A DNA stretch of 64,000 bases from Microvelia longipes. Its lineage: Eukaryota; Arthropoda; Insecta; Hemiptera; Veliidae. Shown here in pieces: positions 24,091-35,529 of this stretch; position 1 is the stretch's first letter, and the number at the start of each line of letters is the position of its first letter. The notes beneath the pieces are model-generated. The model did no database searches and had not been told where the DNA came from. It was given only the letters and a program-made list of their open reading frames with translations. A program made the position numbers and the translations under genes. The stretch spans positions 41,181,803 through 41,245,802 of the forward strand of contig JACMZG010001908.1 of NCBI GenBank assembly GCA_018340805.1, written 5' to 3'.

Positions 24091-24330
24091 TGTGGAGGTT
24101 GTATTACAGTGTACCACGTAGATCTGCAGACGTGCAACACAAGGAGTACCAAGATGTAGATAATTGGGACCACCCTAGAGGACACGGTACTCCGTGAACT
24201 CACTGTGTCAGTGTACATAGGGACTCCCTGTACCCATGTTACGTATCATCACATACTTGACTTGCATGAATTTCTGCATTCGTAGCTACCAGAAGCTTCT
24301 ACAAGGCTTTCCTGTCACATAAAATTAATG
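24090..24330. other. GC-richer island, unassigned
   Basis: About 240 bp with much higher GC than its surroundings. It contains short inverted words such as GTACC/GGTAC and CACGTAGATCTGCAGACGTG-like palindromic texture. All frames are short. It could be a transposon fragment or a conserved non-coding element. Confidence 0.4.
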
Positions 24331-24597
24331 CTATGGGTAGAATTTGAAATTCAGACCTTTTATTTTAGTTCAAATTTGTGATTTCAATTGGTTATTTATT
24401 AGTGTACAATTTATTGGTACTAACTTACGGCAGATTAAATATCTACTATCCCGAGACTTATTTTAACTATTAACGTCATATAAAACCTTTGGTAGAAAAT
24501 ATAACAGATCATTTATATTTTTAATTTCCAATATTTCTTATGATATATTATGATTATATTATGTTATGATTATTATTAATCTATTAGATTATTATAA

Positions 24598-24695
24598 TGA
24601 CCATTCAGAGGTGACCTCGGTCACTTCCATGGTGACTTTGACACCATAGAGGTCTGGGTTTCACATCCCAGGTTACGCTCTCAGGTTATATAAGA
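24598..24695 (+). mobile_element. Probable tRNA-derived SINE fragment, second copy
   Basis: It contains GAGGTCTGGGTTTCACATCC then CAGGTTACGCTCTCAGGTTATA, a B-box-like stem-loop that matches 3147-3180 in order and spacing. The upstream part (AGGTGACCTCGGTCACTTCC) is unlike a clear A box. The assignment is inferred. Confidence 0.45.
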
Positions 24696-24699
24696 TTAT

Positions 24700-26000
24700 T
24701 GTTCATATTGACAATCGATTACTATAAATAATATACTTGGGGTGTTACGGATTCCACTAACACCTAAAGTGGACATAATGAGCCGCATGGCTTTTAACAG
24801 GCATTTTCATTATCATTATTATGACTATCTTAATCGTATAATTAAACTCAAGACAAAATAATGGACAATAAAAACCAGTTTTGTCTGTCTTGGCAGAGAT
24901 GCCTAAAAGCTCTCGGCAAATGATAATTACACATGTTAAGATAAATCATAAGTGTCTAATGGAACAACAAGAATTTCCGTGAACTAAGTATCACGGGAAT
25001 ACGAATCAGCATTTCCAATCTCATCATCTTTAAAAAACGAAAAATAAATTCAAGAGGGAATAATTTTGCAAGAATTATTATATTTAACATGTCTTAAAAT
25101 AATTAACAAAATATTGGGATTTGTCAAAACCAGAATAAGATGATCACTATAATAGCATAAGTTTAGAAATGATAACTAGAAAGAATTCTTTAAATATCAA
25201 TTTTATTATAATAACAACAATGCATCTGAATGTTTCCAATCAAATAATTTTACTGAGTTAAACCAGCATTTTTATTCGATAAAAAGTACCTAACAAAAAT
25301 CGTGATCCTACGTGGAGACGACAATTTGAAGAAGAAAAACTATTTCCTTCCTGTCTGTAAAATCTTTCACACGATCCAAGCTAGGAAACAAGATTCCTAA
25401 ACGGATTGTTTTTTTTCGGTTCTATTTGAACAAGCGCTGAGAAAAATCACTGAAAATTGTTTATTTTAATGCTTCAGTACGCTTGTGTGCGCTATTGGTT
25501 AAATAGTTTAGTATTATTAACCCATAAAATTATATGAATGATTGAAAAAGAGGAAAAATAAAGAAAAAAAAAACATCGAAAGAAAGAAATCTTAAGAACG
25601 TGACAGTATGTTTTGGATCTATTCTTTATTTTGATCCAATTTTTATTTGATTTTTTATCATTATTATTGGAAAGACGTTATTCCCTTATAAAAGTCATAC
25701 ATTGAACCCACTGACCGCAATTTTTTTTGAAACTAATACTTTTTATACAGCTACAAAACTTAATATTATGTTTTATATAACCAAATATCGGACCACAAAG
25801 CACGTGCGTCGCATGATTCATAAAAAAATAGAGTATAAAACATACACACGATTTTTGTGGTTAGCGTATAAACATTACACGCTTCAAATAATTCTGTAAT
25901 GTACAGTCCTTTTTTATTTTCTATTTATGGTAACGTACTTTCTTCGCGTTTCTTAAGCAAAGGGACCAGATAAGACAGGTCTGTCAAACGCGGCAATATA
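24700..26000. other. AT-rich intron, no gene seen
   Basis: Nothing recognisable. The 65-codon frame at 25702-25899 has no domain. Confidence 0.6.
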
Positions 26001-26011
26001 TAAAACAGCCA

Positions 26012-26061
26012 ACGGTATATGCGTCAATATATATAAGTATATATATTGTCGCATATACCGT
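26012..26061. repeat. 24 bp-arm hairpin
   Basis: ACGGTATATGCG followed by TCAATATATATA pairs with the mirror sequence on the right, with one mismatch and a two-base loop. Located 90 bp left of a larger inverted-repeat element. Confidence 0.85.
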
Positions 26062-26150
26062 AAGTATATTGTATTAGACGCACTATCAACTATAGTGACA
26101 GTGCAACTACTACTGTGCAACAAGTAGTAATGGTAAAAGATTAAATAAAA

Positions 26151-26521
26151 TAGAGTCTCTTTACTAATGATATATATTTGACACAGCCAGTTTTCAATCT
26201 TGACAGATCATCATCAGTGCCAGCGAGCAGCGAAGGAAAGAGTCAGCAGACAGTTTTGCCTAGATTTTTCAGTTTCAAACATAGACAAAAATTCTAATAA
26301 TAAAATTAAATCAATATTGTTATAATCACTAATTAAACTGATAATAAAAGTCAGTCAATAATAATAGCCAGTAGTAGCAGTAAAAGTTAGTCAGCTACAA
26401 TCCTTTAGGCAAAACTGTAACCGCTGTCTCCTGAATCTTGTCTTCGGTGCTCGACGGCACTGATGATGATCTGTTAAGATTGAAAGCTGTTCAAATATAC
26501 ATAATTAGTAAAGAGACGCTA
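26151..26521. mobile_element. Inverted-repeat element with hammerhead-like cores in both arms (Penelope-like end)
   Basis: The outer arms, about 70 bp each (26151-26222 and 26455-26521), are inverted copies, and inner segments (ACAGTTTTGCC / GGCAAAACTGT) extend the symmetry. Each arm, read outward from the centre, carries CTGATGA, then a short stem (GATCT...AGATT), then GAAA. That is the order of a hammerhead ribozyme core as known in the terminal repeats of Penelope-like retroelements. No reverse transcriptase is present. Confidence 0.5.
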
Positions 26522-26529
26522 TTTGCTTC

Positions 26530-27430
26530 ATAACTTAAAACTCCAAAACTCATTTTTCCTTATTTCGTAAAAGATAAGTAAGAGAGTTTCACTATGATCT
26601 CTAGATCAGTATGAATATTTCCCACTCAGATCTGAGCTTTCATCACCTCAGATCTATATATTTTTAAAATCAGGTGGCTAAACGGAATCGATTCCCTCTC
26701 CCCATACTCCCCTTTCCACGTCTGCATCCAAACAACCTTATAACCGTAATATTCTGATGAAAATGTGCTTAAAATAATAAAAAGTTGTATAGTGTGCATA
26801 AATGAAAGTATGTATATACGAGTACTTTTCTAGGGGCACTAAAAGAGACCAAACGACATACCTGATTAAACTGAGTGACTAATCAAAAATATAAAATTAA
26901 ATCGTCTTCAATTAGCACAAAAAAAAATATTTTTAACCATTTTTGTAAATTAATTAATTTATTATTTAAAATTAATTTTAAATTTATTAGACAACTTATG
27001 GCTTTTATAAAATGTTTTCACAATTACAGTTTCCTTTTAAACAACGAGTGACAGTTCTTTTAGAGCTTTAATGCTAAGTATGTTAAGTCATTTATCTTCC
27101 TTAAAGTATATAATAATCATTTCTAATATAAATAAATATTTATATAATTTAAGTAAATTTAAATAAAATTTATTATGCCAAACTAAATGATGCCATAAAT
27201 TGAGAATATGTCAAAAGAATAAAAATAAATAAATTTAAAATTAGAGTAAAACGTATGGTAATAAAAATACGGAAGATATTATTAAAGAAAGACTTGATAA
27301 CATTTAGTTCAATTATAGTATCAATTAGAGCTTAAGTATATAAATAAATTTATTAATATTATAATGAATAATTCTCTCTTTGGCTTGCTTTTTACTTTTC
27401 CCATCTACTACTAAAAAGTGTTGTGTTCAC
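26530..27430. other. AT-rich intron, no gene seen
   Basis: No exon or repeat recognised apart from A/T runs. Confidence 0.6.
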
Positions 27431-27434
27431 CGTA

Positions 27435-28015
27435 AAAATTCTAAACCGACGTGTTATCATTATTCTTCGTTTCAGGTAGTAGTTGTGAGCGAGACGTCAC
27501 CGGCAGATAATACTTTATAGACCACCATAACCTATTTTGCTGTGTCATCAAAAAATTAAAAATTTTTGTAAATAAAAAATTTGACTTATCGAGTTAAAAT
27601 TTGACACAAATGTACATCTATAGAAATAACTTATAGATTTATAATTCTTAAGTAAGTTATAATTCTTATAACTTATAATTCAACTAAACTTGACATTGAT
27701 AATAGTCGAATGTCATGTTGGGTATACATGACATTTGTACGAGAAAGTCGAGTCCTAAGTCATAACACCTTAGAATAAATCAATATATTATTTTGGACTA
27801 GGCTAGCGAGACCGTTTTTTTAAATTTTATTATTTATTTATTTTTTATTTCTTTTTATTTTTATTTTATTATTTTTATTTTATTTTATTTTTTTTTTTAT
27901 TTTTTTAATTTTTTTTTTACCGTTTAGTTTAGTTTATTTTAAACTTTAGAAACATTCTAAAGACGAGCGAAGCGGATGTGAGGAAAAGTATGAAAGTACC
28001 CGGTACCCGATTTTT
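27435..28015 (+). mobile_element. Possible family A copy 3 (degraded)
   Basis: The right end carries GACGAGCGAAGCGGATGTGA and AAGTACCCGGTACCCG, matching the right end of copy 2. The left part is poorly preserved. A T-rich low-complexity block occupies 27810-27925. Confidence 0.4.
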
Positions 28016-28019
28016 TTTT

Positions 28020-28638
28020 TTGAAGTACATCGATTTTTTATAAAAAGAAAAAAGTACATTTAATGGCACAACACACTTTTTTGTAATTTATTCATATCTA
28101 TTAATTAAATTAACCACTTATAGTATGCAAGAGTAATAAATGTCAATAAGTTAATCGTAAAATGTTAGTTATAGTTAAAAACAGCAATAAATTTTAAATA
28201 ATATAAAGTACATAAAGTAAAACAAATTAATAAAGAACTTAAAAGAGAAAATAAGATGAAAACGGTTGATTAATGAAAATAATATATAAGTACCAGTAAA
28301 AATGCATTTTTTCAAACTCTCATTTTATTTATACATTATTTTAACGATAACGATTTTTTTTCCTTTAAAGAATTTTTTTTCACATTACTTTTTTTGGATT
28401 TGAAATTTTTCTTTTATTCGTTTCTTTTAAAATCTGGTTACTTTTGCTATATTAATACAGATTGTACAATGTCTGTAAAATTTAAAAAATGTAATTCAAT
28501 TTAAACATAATATAAAAAAATATGAGGTATAAATTGTATTAGTTGTGTAAAAAAATAAATTAATTAAGACAATTAATCTATACTTTTTAGGAAAGTTTAT
28601 AGTATATGTTCTCAAAAACGTTTATCGTAAGAGAACAA

Positions 28639-28640
<2 letters not shown>
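28020..28640. other. AT-rich intron, no gene seen
   Basis: Nothing recognisable. Confidence 0.6.
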
Positions 28641-28641
<1 letters not shown>

Positions 28642-28733
<92 letters not shown>

Positions 28734-28760
28734 TATATATATTATATATATATATATTTA
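28642..28760. repeat. TA microsatellite
   Basis: Nearly uninterrupted (TA)n of about 118 bp. Confidence 0.97.
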
Positions 28761-28764
28761 TTCA

Positions 28765-30170
28765 TTAGGAGAAACAATGTTAAGGCTTTTTTTCTTTGTT
28801 ATGTCATAAAATGTTCATAAATCTAATTCTTTTATATCTGTGATTATGAAAATAAATATAAATATTTTGTCACCAGTAATATCAGATAAAATACGTGTTT
28901 TATCATTTTAAAGTTTTGATAATAGTAAAAACAGTGTCATCACTTATGCGCAATTTTTTATTATTTTTATTAATTATAAATAGTAATTATTGTATTTTAG
29001 TTCTTTGGTGAAAAACGCAAAAAAAGGTTAAAATAAAGCTTGAAAAAATATAATCAATCATGTAAGAAAAAAGTACACAAACATACTAAAAATATAAATA
29101 TGAACAGTAAAATAGTGAATAGAAAGAAAAAAGAAACACACAAACATTAAAATAAAATGAAAAAAATGTAAAGGATACACTGATATTATTCATAAATTTA
29201 TGTTTCTAAAAAGGTAACACAGAACATTTATTACAAATTCAAAAAGTGTAATTTGTAAATGTCTAAAACAAGATCTGATTTCAGAGCACTTTATACTTAG
29301 GAATCCCTTCGACAACAAAAATAATATATTAAATCTAAAGACATAAAAAACATTAAAGGAGCTGTTATTAATGACGCGTAATTAATAATATAAAAAAATC
29401 AAAGAACACATTTCCCCTTGTTTTTGTTTGCTTCGTAGAAATAATTATAAATTTGTCATACAATTTAGCTACTGAAGTTACGCGTGATGAAAATAATATG
29501 TTATTAACTTCTAAAACAAGTATGATTAAAAGAAACCACGAAATGAAATAAGAAAAATTGGCATCAAGAAATACTTTAAGAATTAAAACAAAAAGAATGC
29601 ATTTTGAATCAAAATAATTTTGTGATATAAAATTAGCATAAGTCTTAAATTTGATGCATTCCCACGATATATTTTTGCATTTTTTTTATTGTTAATAATT
29701 AAAGCTGTTTTTTGACGAATTAATTCAGTCAAATATGTATAAATAATTACGTAATTTTGTAATTTTGAAGTCAGTCACACGGATTTGCATGCAGGTAGAG
29801 CGAATTATATTAGGGATGTCTTGACAGTAGAATGATAATTATTAATGTGACTGTCTGACGTACTTGCTTTTACACAGCTTTTAATTTCCTAGGGCAGAGG
29901 TTCTTATTGAGTGGTACGCGTATTACTACCTAAAATTAAAACAATAACCAACCAAAAAGCTAATACTTTTTGTATAAGAAAGTTATAAAAATAAAAAAAT
30001 AAAAAAATTTATTAATAATTAAGTAATTTTTTAGCAAATTTTAAATATTTTACTTCTGAAAGAGGAATATTTTAGGGCTCTATTCTTTGTTTTATTTTAC
30101 AATTATTATTATTTAGGAATTGGATATTACAAAATTTTATTTCTTTAATTGTCCTATTTCATTAACTTTT
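28765..30170. other. AT-rich intron, no gene seen
   Basis: Nothing recognisable beyond A/T-rich sequence. Confidence 0.6.
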
Positions 30171-30175
30171 CTGAA

Positions 30176-30187
30176 ATATATATATTA

Positions 30188-30266
<79 letters not shown>
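30176..30266. repeat. TA microsatellite
   Basis: (TA)n run ending in TGTGTGTG. Confidence 0.97.
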
Positions 30267-30267
<1 letters not shown>

Positions 30268-30309
30268 GTGTGTGTACATAATATTTGAATGAATATTGAT
30301 ATTTGTTTA

Positions 30310-30865
30310 CTTCTTCTGGCTTCTTCCTATCGGAGGTATTGAAGAATTATCAGGAGCTCATTATATCGGTATTAAAGGAAAGAGTTATTAGTCTCATCCT
30401 CCTCCCTCTCAATACATATACCATATATGTCATAAGATGGTGGTGTGCCAAATATTATGTTTGGCATGGATAGTTGCGATGAGAACCTTCTACCCTCACC
30501 TTGACGGAACTGCACCTGTGACCAAGTTCACAGTTTTTGTCTAGTATATTTTCTTTAGTTTAACTAACTGTTCTTATCTCGTGTAGCCCGCCGGCTACTC
30601 ATTCCGATCCACAAAAGCCTGCCAGGGAGAGACACCCTGGAAGCCAGTGGAAACCCCGAAGTTAGTTTGCATAAACCCACTCCTAAGCCCTGACTTGAAA
30701 GCCAAACTTCCGTAGATTACTAGGAGGCGAACACAGCATTCAGAATCACATATACTAATCGTAGCACCAGACACAGCTATATCCGAGTACGCATACTTTC
30801 ACCGAAAGTACGGCAGTTTGGTATCTTTCCGACCCTTCTTGTCAATTAGGACGTGATGGAAATAG
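30310..30865. other. GC-richer block, probable transposon or retroposed remnant
   Basis: A block of about 550 bp much less AT-rich than anything around it. It includes hairpins such as TAGCCCGCCGGCTA and GCCAGGGAGAGACACCCTGG. On the minus strand an open frame of about 65 codons without an early Met runs across roughly 30590-30800. On the plus strand a 35-codon Met frame ends with TAG near 30543. I recognise neither. Compositional contrast suggests inserted sequence. Confidence 0.4.
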
Positions 30866-30946
30866 TGTATAATTTGTATTCTTTTAAAGATATGTACTTT
30901 AAACAATAAATTTTTTTATAAGTAAACTTTTTCTTCTTAAATTTTT

Positions 30947-31012
30947 AATTTTTTAGAGGTGTTAAAAATACAGTTTATATATAAACTGTATTTTTAACAC
31001 CTCTAAAAAATT
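30947..31012. repeat. 66 bp perfect palindrome with no loop
   Basis: The sequence reads identically on both strands for 33 bp either side of 30979/30980 (core GTTTATATATAAAC, flanked by AGAGGTGTTAAAAATACA on the left). There is no spacer between the arms. Confidence 0.97.
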
Positions 31013-31014
31013 TA

Positions 31015-32885
31015 AAACTCACTTGAACAGTGATAGGAAAAAATGTAATTGATTTCTCAATAAAGCAAAGTCATCAAAAAACTGCAAGGACAGCAATAAA
31101 TCTTTCACGTTTCAATCGATGACTTAAAAATATTAAAATTTTATGCTCATCTTCTATTATTTATTACTATGATTCTATTCACTTACAATTGGTTATTTTT
31201 ATTGCCTTTTTGAAAACTTTAACCAACTTTAGCTTCTATAAATAATAAAAAAGTCAATAAATCTTTAAAAAATTAGGTAAATCTTGATTACAAAATAATA
31301 ATTACTTTTGGTTTTGTATTTATCAATTTTTGAAAGGAATTATTATTTTTTCTGTTTTTTATGAGTTATGACTACGCTATAAATCAAAAATTGAACAGTT
31401 GTTAAGATAAGTTGTTTTATAATAAAAGTTATGTATCTTCAAGTAGTTAGTTATCTATGCTCATAAAATAAGTGGTTAGTAAATGTGAATTTGTGTTGTT
31501 ACAAAACATTTTGTTAATCATATAGACTTTTGATTTGAATTGTATTAGATATGTCATATTAAAATAAACAATATTGGAAAAAATCAAGACTTTTTTTAAT
31601 CAATTAATTTCCATGATTTCATTTATTTCCAATCCTCAAACTTAAGGCTGTTACGCCATTTTAGTTATTCTACATCTTAAAAAGATCACTCAAGTTAAAA
31701 ATTAATTTCAATTGAAAAACTAAATTAATTATAAAATATTGTTATAAATCGGATCATAATTATCAATACTTTTATTTATAAATGTTATAGTTGCATACCT
31801 GAGACGTATGCAGGTTCCTCGTCTTATTTTTGAAGCATAAGACGTTTTTTTAAGATGTTTTAAATTCCATAAATGACTTGCTACATCCTCTTGGCTTATG
31901 TAATATATATATAAAGAGTATAGTATTATATACTAATATATACTAATCGTATAGTATATATTGTATGTAATAGATATATAAAGAGTATTGTTGTTATTAT
32001 TATTTAATGAGAAAAATTTATGTTCAAAATTATTTATGTTGAGTTACCTTTTTACTACAAAAAGAAACTACTTAAAATTTAAGTAAATGAAGTGTTAGAA
32101 ATACACCATGGTATCTTCATAAGTTTTTATTTTGGAATGTATTCGCATTAATGTACTAAATCGTAATCCAGAAATTTAAAATTCAGGTGAACTATTGTAA
32201 TTATCTATTGCAATCTTTTGCTTTGAACACAACTCAATCTATGCTGTGTGTATATAATAAAGAGAAAAACCAAGAAGCGTATCTTTTAATAAAGGGTATT
32301 TTTTTGTCAAAAAAGGACAATCAAGCGCTGCCCTTTGACAAAGAGGAAGGCGCCACTGAAAAAAATAGGTAACCAAAAAAAAGGATCACCTATTGTGGAA
32401 GAAAAGTTAGATGTAAAAGTCGTTCAGAAATCGATAGTTATCAATGTGACAGGTGAAATGTTTAGACTAAGCTTAATCATACCGAGTGAATTTTATTTTA
32501 AAAATTTCACTAATGAGGTGGTTTGAGGTAAAGTTTTCGGCACTAAAACGAGTGAGATCTCGAATCAAGAAGAGTTATACACAGTAAAACAGTAACGTCC
32601 ACCAACAGAGCAAATCCAAAAAAGGAAGCATAACGTCAAGTTTAGAGTGAACAAAAGCCAAAAGGAAATACTGGGTTTTGATTGGCTAAACAGATAGTTA
32701 AGCACGTTACTTAGAGCGATTAACCAAACAAGTTTTTTATGTAATTGTTTTTCCTTCAGGCCCATTGTTTATTCTTCGATATAAAAATGTTATTACAGTA
32801 AGTAAATATATAATGGTTGTTGATCTAAGAATGTAAACTACACAAGTCTTTACAGGCAGTAAAAAAGCGCTGACAGAGTAAGAAT
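31015..32885. other. AT-rich intron, no gene seen
   Basis: 31900-31990 holds imperfect duplications of TATATAAAGAGTAT around TA-rich sequence. Overlapping 61-63 codon frames at 32187-32526 have a Lys/Glu-rich content but no recognisable domain or splice context. Confidence 0.5.
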
Positions 32886-32890
32886 AAGTT

Positions 32891-33067
32891 ATAGTAGAAC
32901 ACACGGCTATAATCTGTTGACAGCGCGGGAAAATAGTGTTGAGGAAACAGCAAGGTTGACCTGATTTGAAAATTGAGGGGGAAGTTTAACATCTAGGACT
33001 AACTTCATTGGCTCCCGCGCATTATTTTCCCACGCTGTCAACTGATTTTAGCCGTGTGTTGTATTAT
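32891..33067. mobile_element. MITE-like element with about 48 bp inverted ends
   Basis: The left end (ATAGTAGAACACACGGCTAT, then AATCTGTTGACAGCGCGGGAAAATA) pairs with the right end (TATTTTCCCACGCTGTCAAC, then TGATTTTAGCCGTGTGTTGTATTAT) with a few mismatches. About 80 bp of unique sequence lies between. No coding capacity. Confidence 0.85.
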
Positions 33068-33069
33068 AA

Positions 33070-33505
33070 AATTAAAATACAAAAAAGCCATTATCACATT
33101 TCAAAGAAAAAGTAAAGGAAGGACTAAACAAAACCATGCAATTAAATATATGAAAATTCGTTCAGCTTGCGCATTTCCAAATTATTTTTTTTCCTAACTA
33201 CCGCGCCACTTAAAACTTTTCAAGTCTTTTTCAATAAAACTCGTCACTTTTTTGAATCGAGATAAGTTGCTTGGGTTAAATCTTTTTTATAACATACCTC
33301 TTAAGGCTTGAAATAGATGACATCTCATTCAGGGCATTTTGTTAGAGGAAGAAATGGCATTTATAGGATAATTTAGGTAGTATAAATACGTAAATTAGAA
33401 ATTATTATAACCTTTACTTCCCTTAAAGATTAATATTGTTTGAAACATGGTGTGCAAAATAATTGTATTAATAATAATCAGAGTAGTCTTTTCACAAAAC
33501 AAAAC
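33070..33505. other. AT-rich intron, no gene seen
   Basis: Nothing recognisable. Confidence 0.6.
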
Positions 33506-33516
33506 ATTATGGCGCA

Positions 33517-33780
33517 CTATTAACCCAAACCAGTGTTAACCCAGTATTAACCTGGCCCAGTGTTAACCCAGTATTAACCTGGCCCAGTGTTAAACCAGTA
33601 TTAACCCAACCTAGTGTTAACCAAACCCAGTGTTAACCCAGTATTAACCTGGCCCAGTGTTAAACCAGTATTAACCCAACCCAGTGTTAACCCAGGATTA
33701 ACCTGCCCAGTGTTAAACCAGTATTAACCAAACCAGTGTTAAATCAACCCAGTATTAACCCAACCTAGTGTAAAGCCATT
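33517..33780. repeat. TTAACC-rich minisatellite
   Basis: Alternating CCAGTGTTAACC and CCAGTATTAACC half-units combine into a ~27 bp unit with the linker TGGCC or CAACC. About ten units, with small deletions. HpaI-type GTTAAC palindromes recur. Confidence 0.93.
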
Positions 33781-33784
33781 AATG

Positions 33785-34800
33785 CGTAACCTAAAAAGCA
33801 AAAAAAAAATATATTTATAAGAGAGATTGACTTTTGATTATGACAAGACAATTGAATCATGGAAGTCATAAAAATTATGGCTAAGAAAAAGTCCATAATA
33901 CATGACCTAGTCAGTATTCAAGCTATTACAGTAATATAATAAAAATATAATTTAAAAAAAAATATATAATAATATTATGTAAGTGAGTGAATAAGCAAAC
34001 ATTATTCGCGGAAAAATAAACCTAATAAATTTTACATGCTGTCATGCAATTTAAGTTTAGAAGTATCATGTGTTTTTACTTATTTTATTACTATCAGATA
34101 AATCTTATCAAAATACTTGATCTTGTTTGGTCTAGTTTAACGTATACTATGAGCTTTGTTCTGAGTTGTGAACTTAAAATAATTATTTAATAAATGCCAA
34201 CTGATATTTCATTCAATAAGTTAACAAAAAGAGGTTTAGATAATTAGTTTTAACATACAAAGTAGAAATAAATTTAAAATTTATCATTGATTTTAAGAAT
34301 TTAATTTTTAACTAATAATCATTGAGACATTGAGTGACATATATATTTATTTCACGTTCCAAATTTAGTAAATTGTTGATATGTTTTTATTTTTAACCTG
34401 CACAATAGTTACCTAGGTTATCCACGGCTGAAAGAGCAACAGATAAAAATCGCACAAGGAAAAAAGTTTTGTAACTATTTTTAAAACTATTTCTATATAA
34501 TGTAATAGTTGTTTGTATCCAATCCCTGGGTTATAAAAACAGCTGTTTTCTAAGATTTTTATAAAAAGTTAACTTGAAAGTAACATGTTATTCTTTGAAA
34601 TAGATATTCATCACTTTAAAAAAATGATTTAGTTATATGATAAGTTATTGTATAAGTTAAAAATAAGTTAATTTACTTTTCCAAGTAAGTTACTTTTCTC
34701 TAATTTTCAAGAAGTTAGTTCTGGTATTTCTCAGAACTTTCGGAACGGTAATTTGATTAAATCAACAAACATACTTAATAAATTTAACATAACTTAAGAA
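33785..34800. other. AT-rich intron, no gene seen
   Basis: Nothing recognisable. Confidence 0.6.
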
Positions 34801-34804
34801 AATT

Positions 34805-34973
34805 TAGGTCTTCCGGTGGTGACCGCGTCAATGAAGATGTTAAGTTCAGTTCAGTTTTGTGTGAACTCAAACTCATTCATGGTATGTTACATCCCAGAAG
34901 ATGCCTCCCACAGAGGAAGCGTAACGTCGGATTCATAATCTACTTTAACGTAGTCACCACCGGAAGGTCTGAA
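34805..34973 (+). mobile_element. Penelope-like terminal fragment with inverted ends and hammerhead-like core
   Basis: The ends TAGGTCTTCCGGTGGTGACC and GGTGGTGA-type inverse (TAGTCACCACCGGAAGGTCT) form terminal inverted repeats of about 25 bp. Inside, ATCC (34891-34894), CAGAAGA, a CCTC/GAGG stem, GTAAC, GTC and GGAT (34929-34932) follow in the order of a type I hammerhead, with ATCC/GGAT as stem I. Core bases are partly mutated. A second copy lies at 38560-38668. Confidence 0.55.
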
Positions 34974-35149
34974 TCCTTATAACAAATGTTTTTATTATTA
35001 ACATTCTTTTTAGGTATTATACTCAAGTATGCGACAAAAACAAAACAAAATACTTATAGATATACCCAAAATGATATAGACAATTATAAGGAGATTCAAT
35101 TCGTTGTAAGCAAACCAAACGCAGTCATAAGCAGACCTTTTTATGAATG

Positions 35150-35226
35150 ACAAGTGACGTCATTGCAGGACTCGGTATAGACGGGTTACATTTATTTTGT
35201 TTATTCCTGCAATGACGTCATCGCCA
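35150..35226. repeat. Inverted repeat with paired TGACGTCA sites
   Basis: GTGACGTCATTGCAGGA and its inverse TCCTGCAATGACGTCATC flank about 33 bp. Each arm contains the palindromic TGACGTCA, the known CREB/ATF binding sequence. This is more likely a MITE remnant than a designed element. Confidence 0.75.
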
Positions 35227-35390
35227 GACTACCTAACAAGAAAAAAAAAATATTCTTCAATTGAATCAATCACCTTATTAACTCTCAATATATCAGCTTG
35301 ATATACCTACGGTATAAAGCAGACTAATTAAAAATCATTTGATTTTAAGACTTTTTTTAAACATACGTTCATCATTAATATCAAAACAAA

Positions 35391-35525
35391 TAGCTAATTT
35401 TCAATCCTGACAGTTCACCTAGTCAGCAAAATACATTTAGACAAAATAAATCACTCTTTGTCAGCACTCATATCTACTCTGCTCGCTGACACTGATATTA
35501 GTTTGATAGTAGAAACTTTGTTTTA
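35391..35525 (+). mobile_element. Diverged copy of the 26151-26521 element
   Basis: AATTTTCAATCCTGACAG at the left and CTGCTCGCTGACACTGAT followed by GAAAC at the right match the arms of the larger copy in order. The hammerhead-like core is degraded here. Confidence 0.4.
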
Positions 35526-35529
35526 TTTT

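Noticed and set aside
33517..33780. CRISPR-like or interstitial telomere array
   Set aside because: Units are contiguous without unique spacers, and the word is TTAACC rather than the insect TTAGG/CCTAA repeat.
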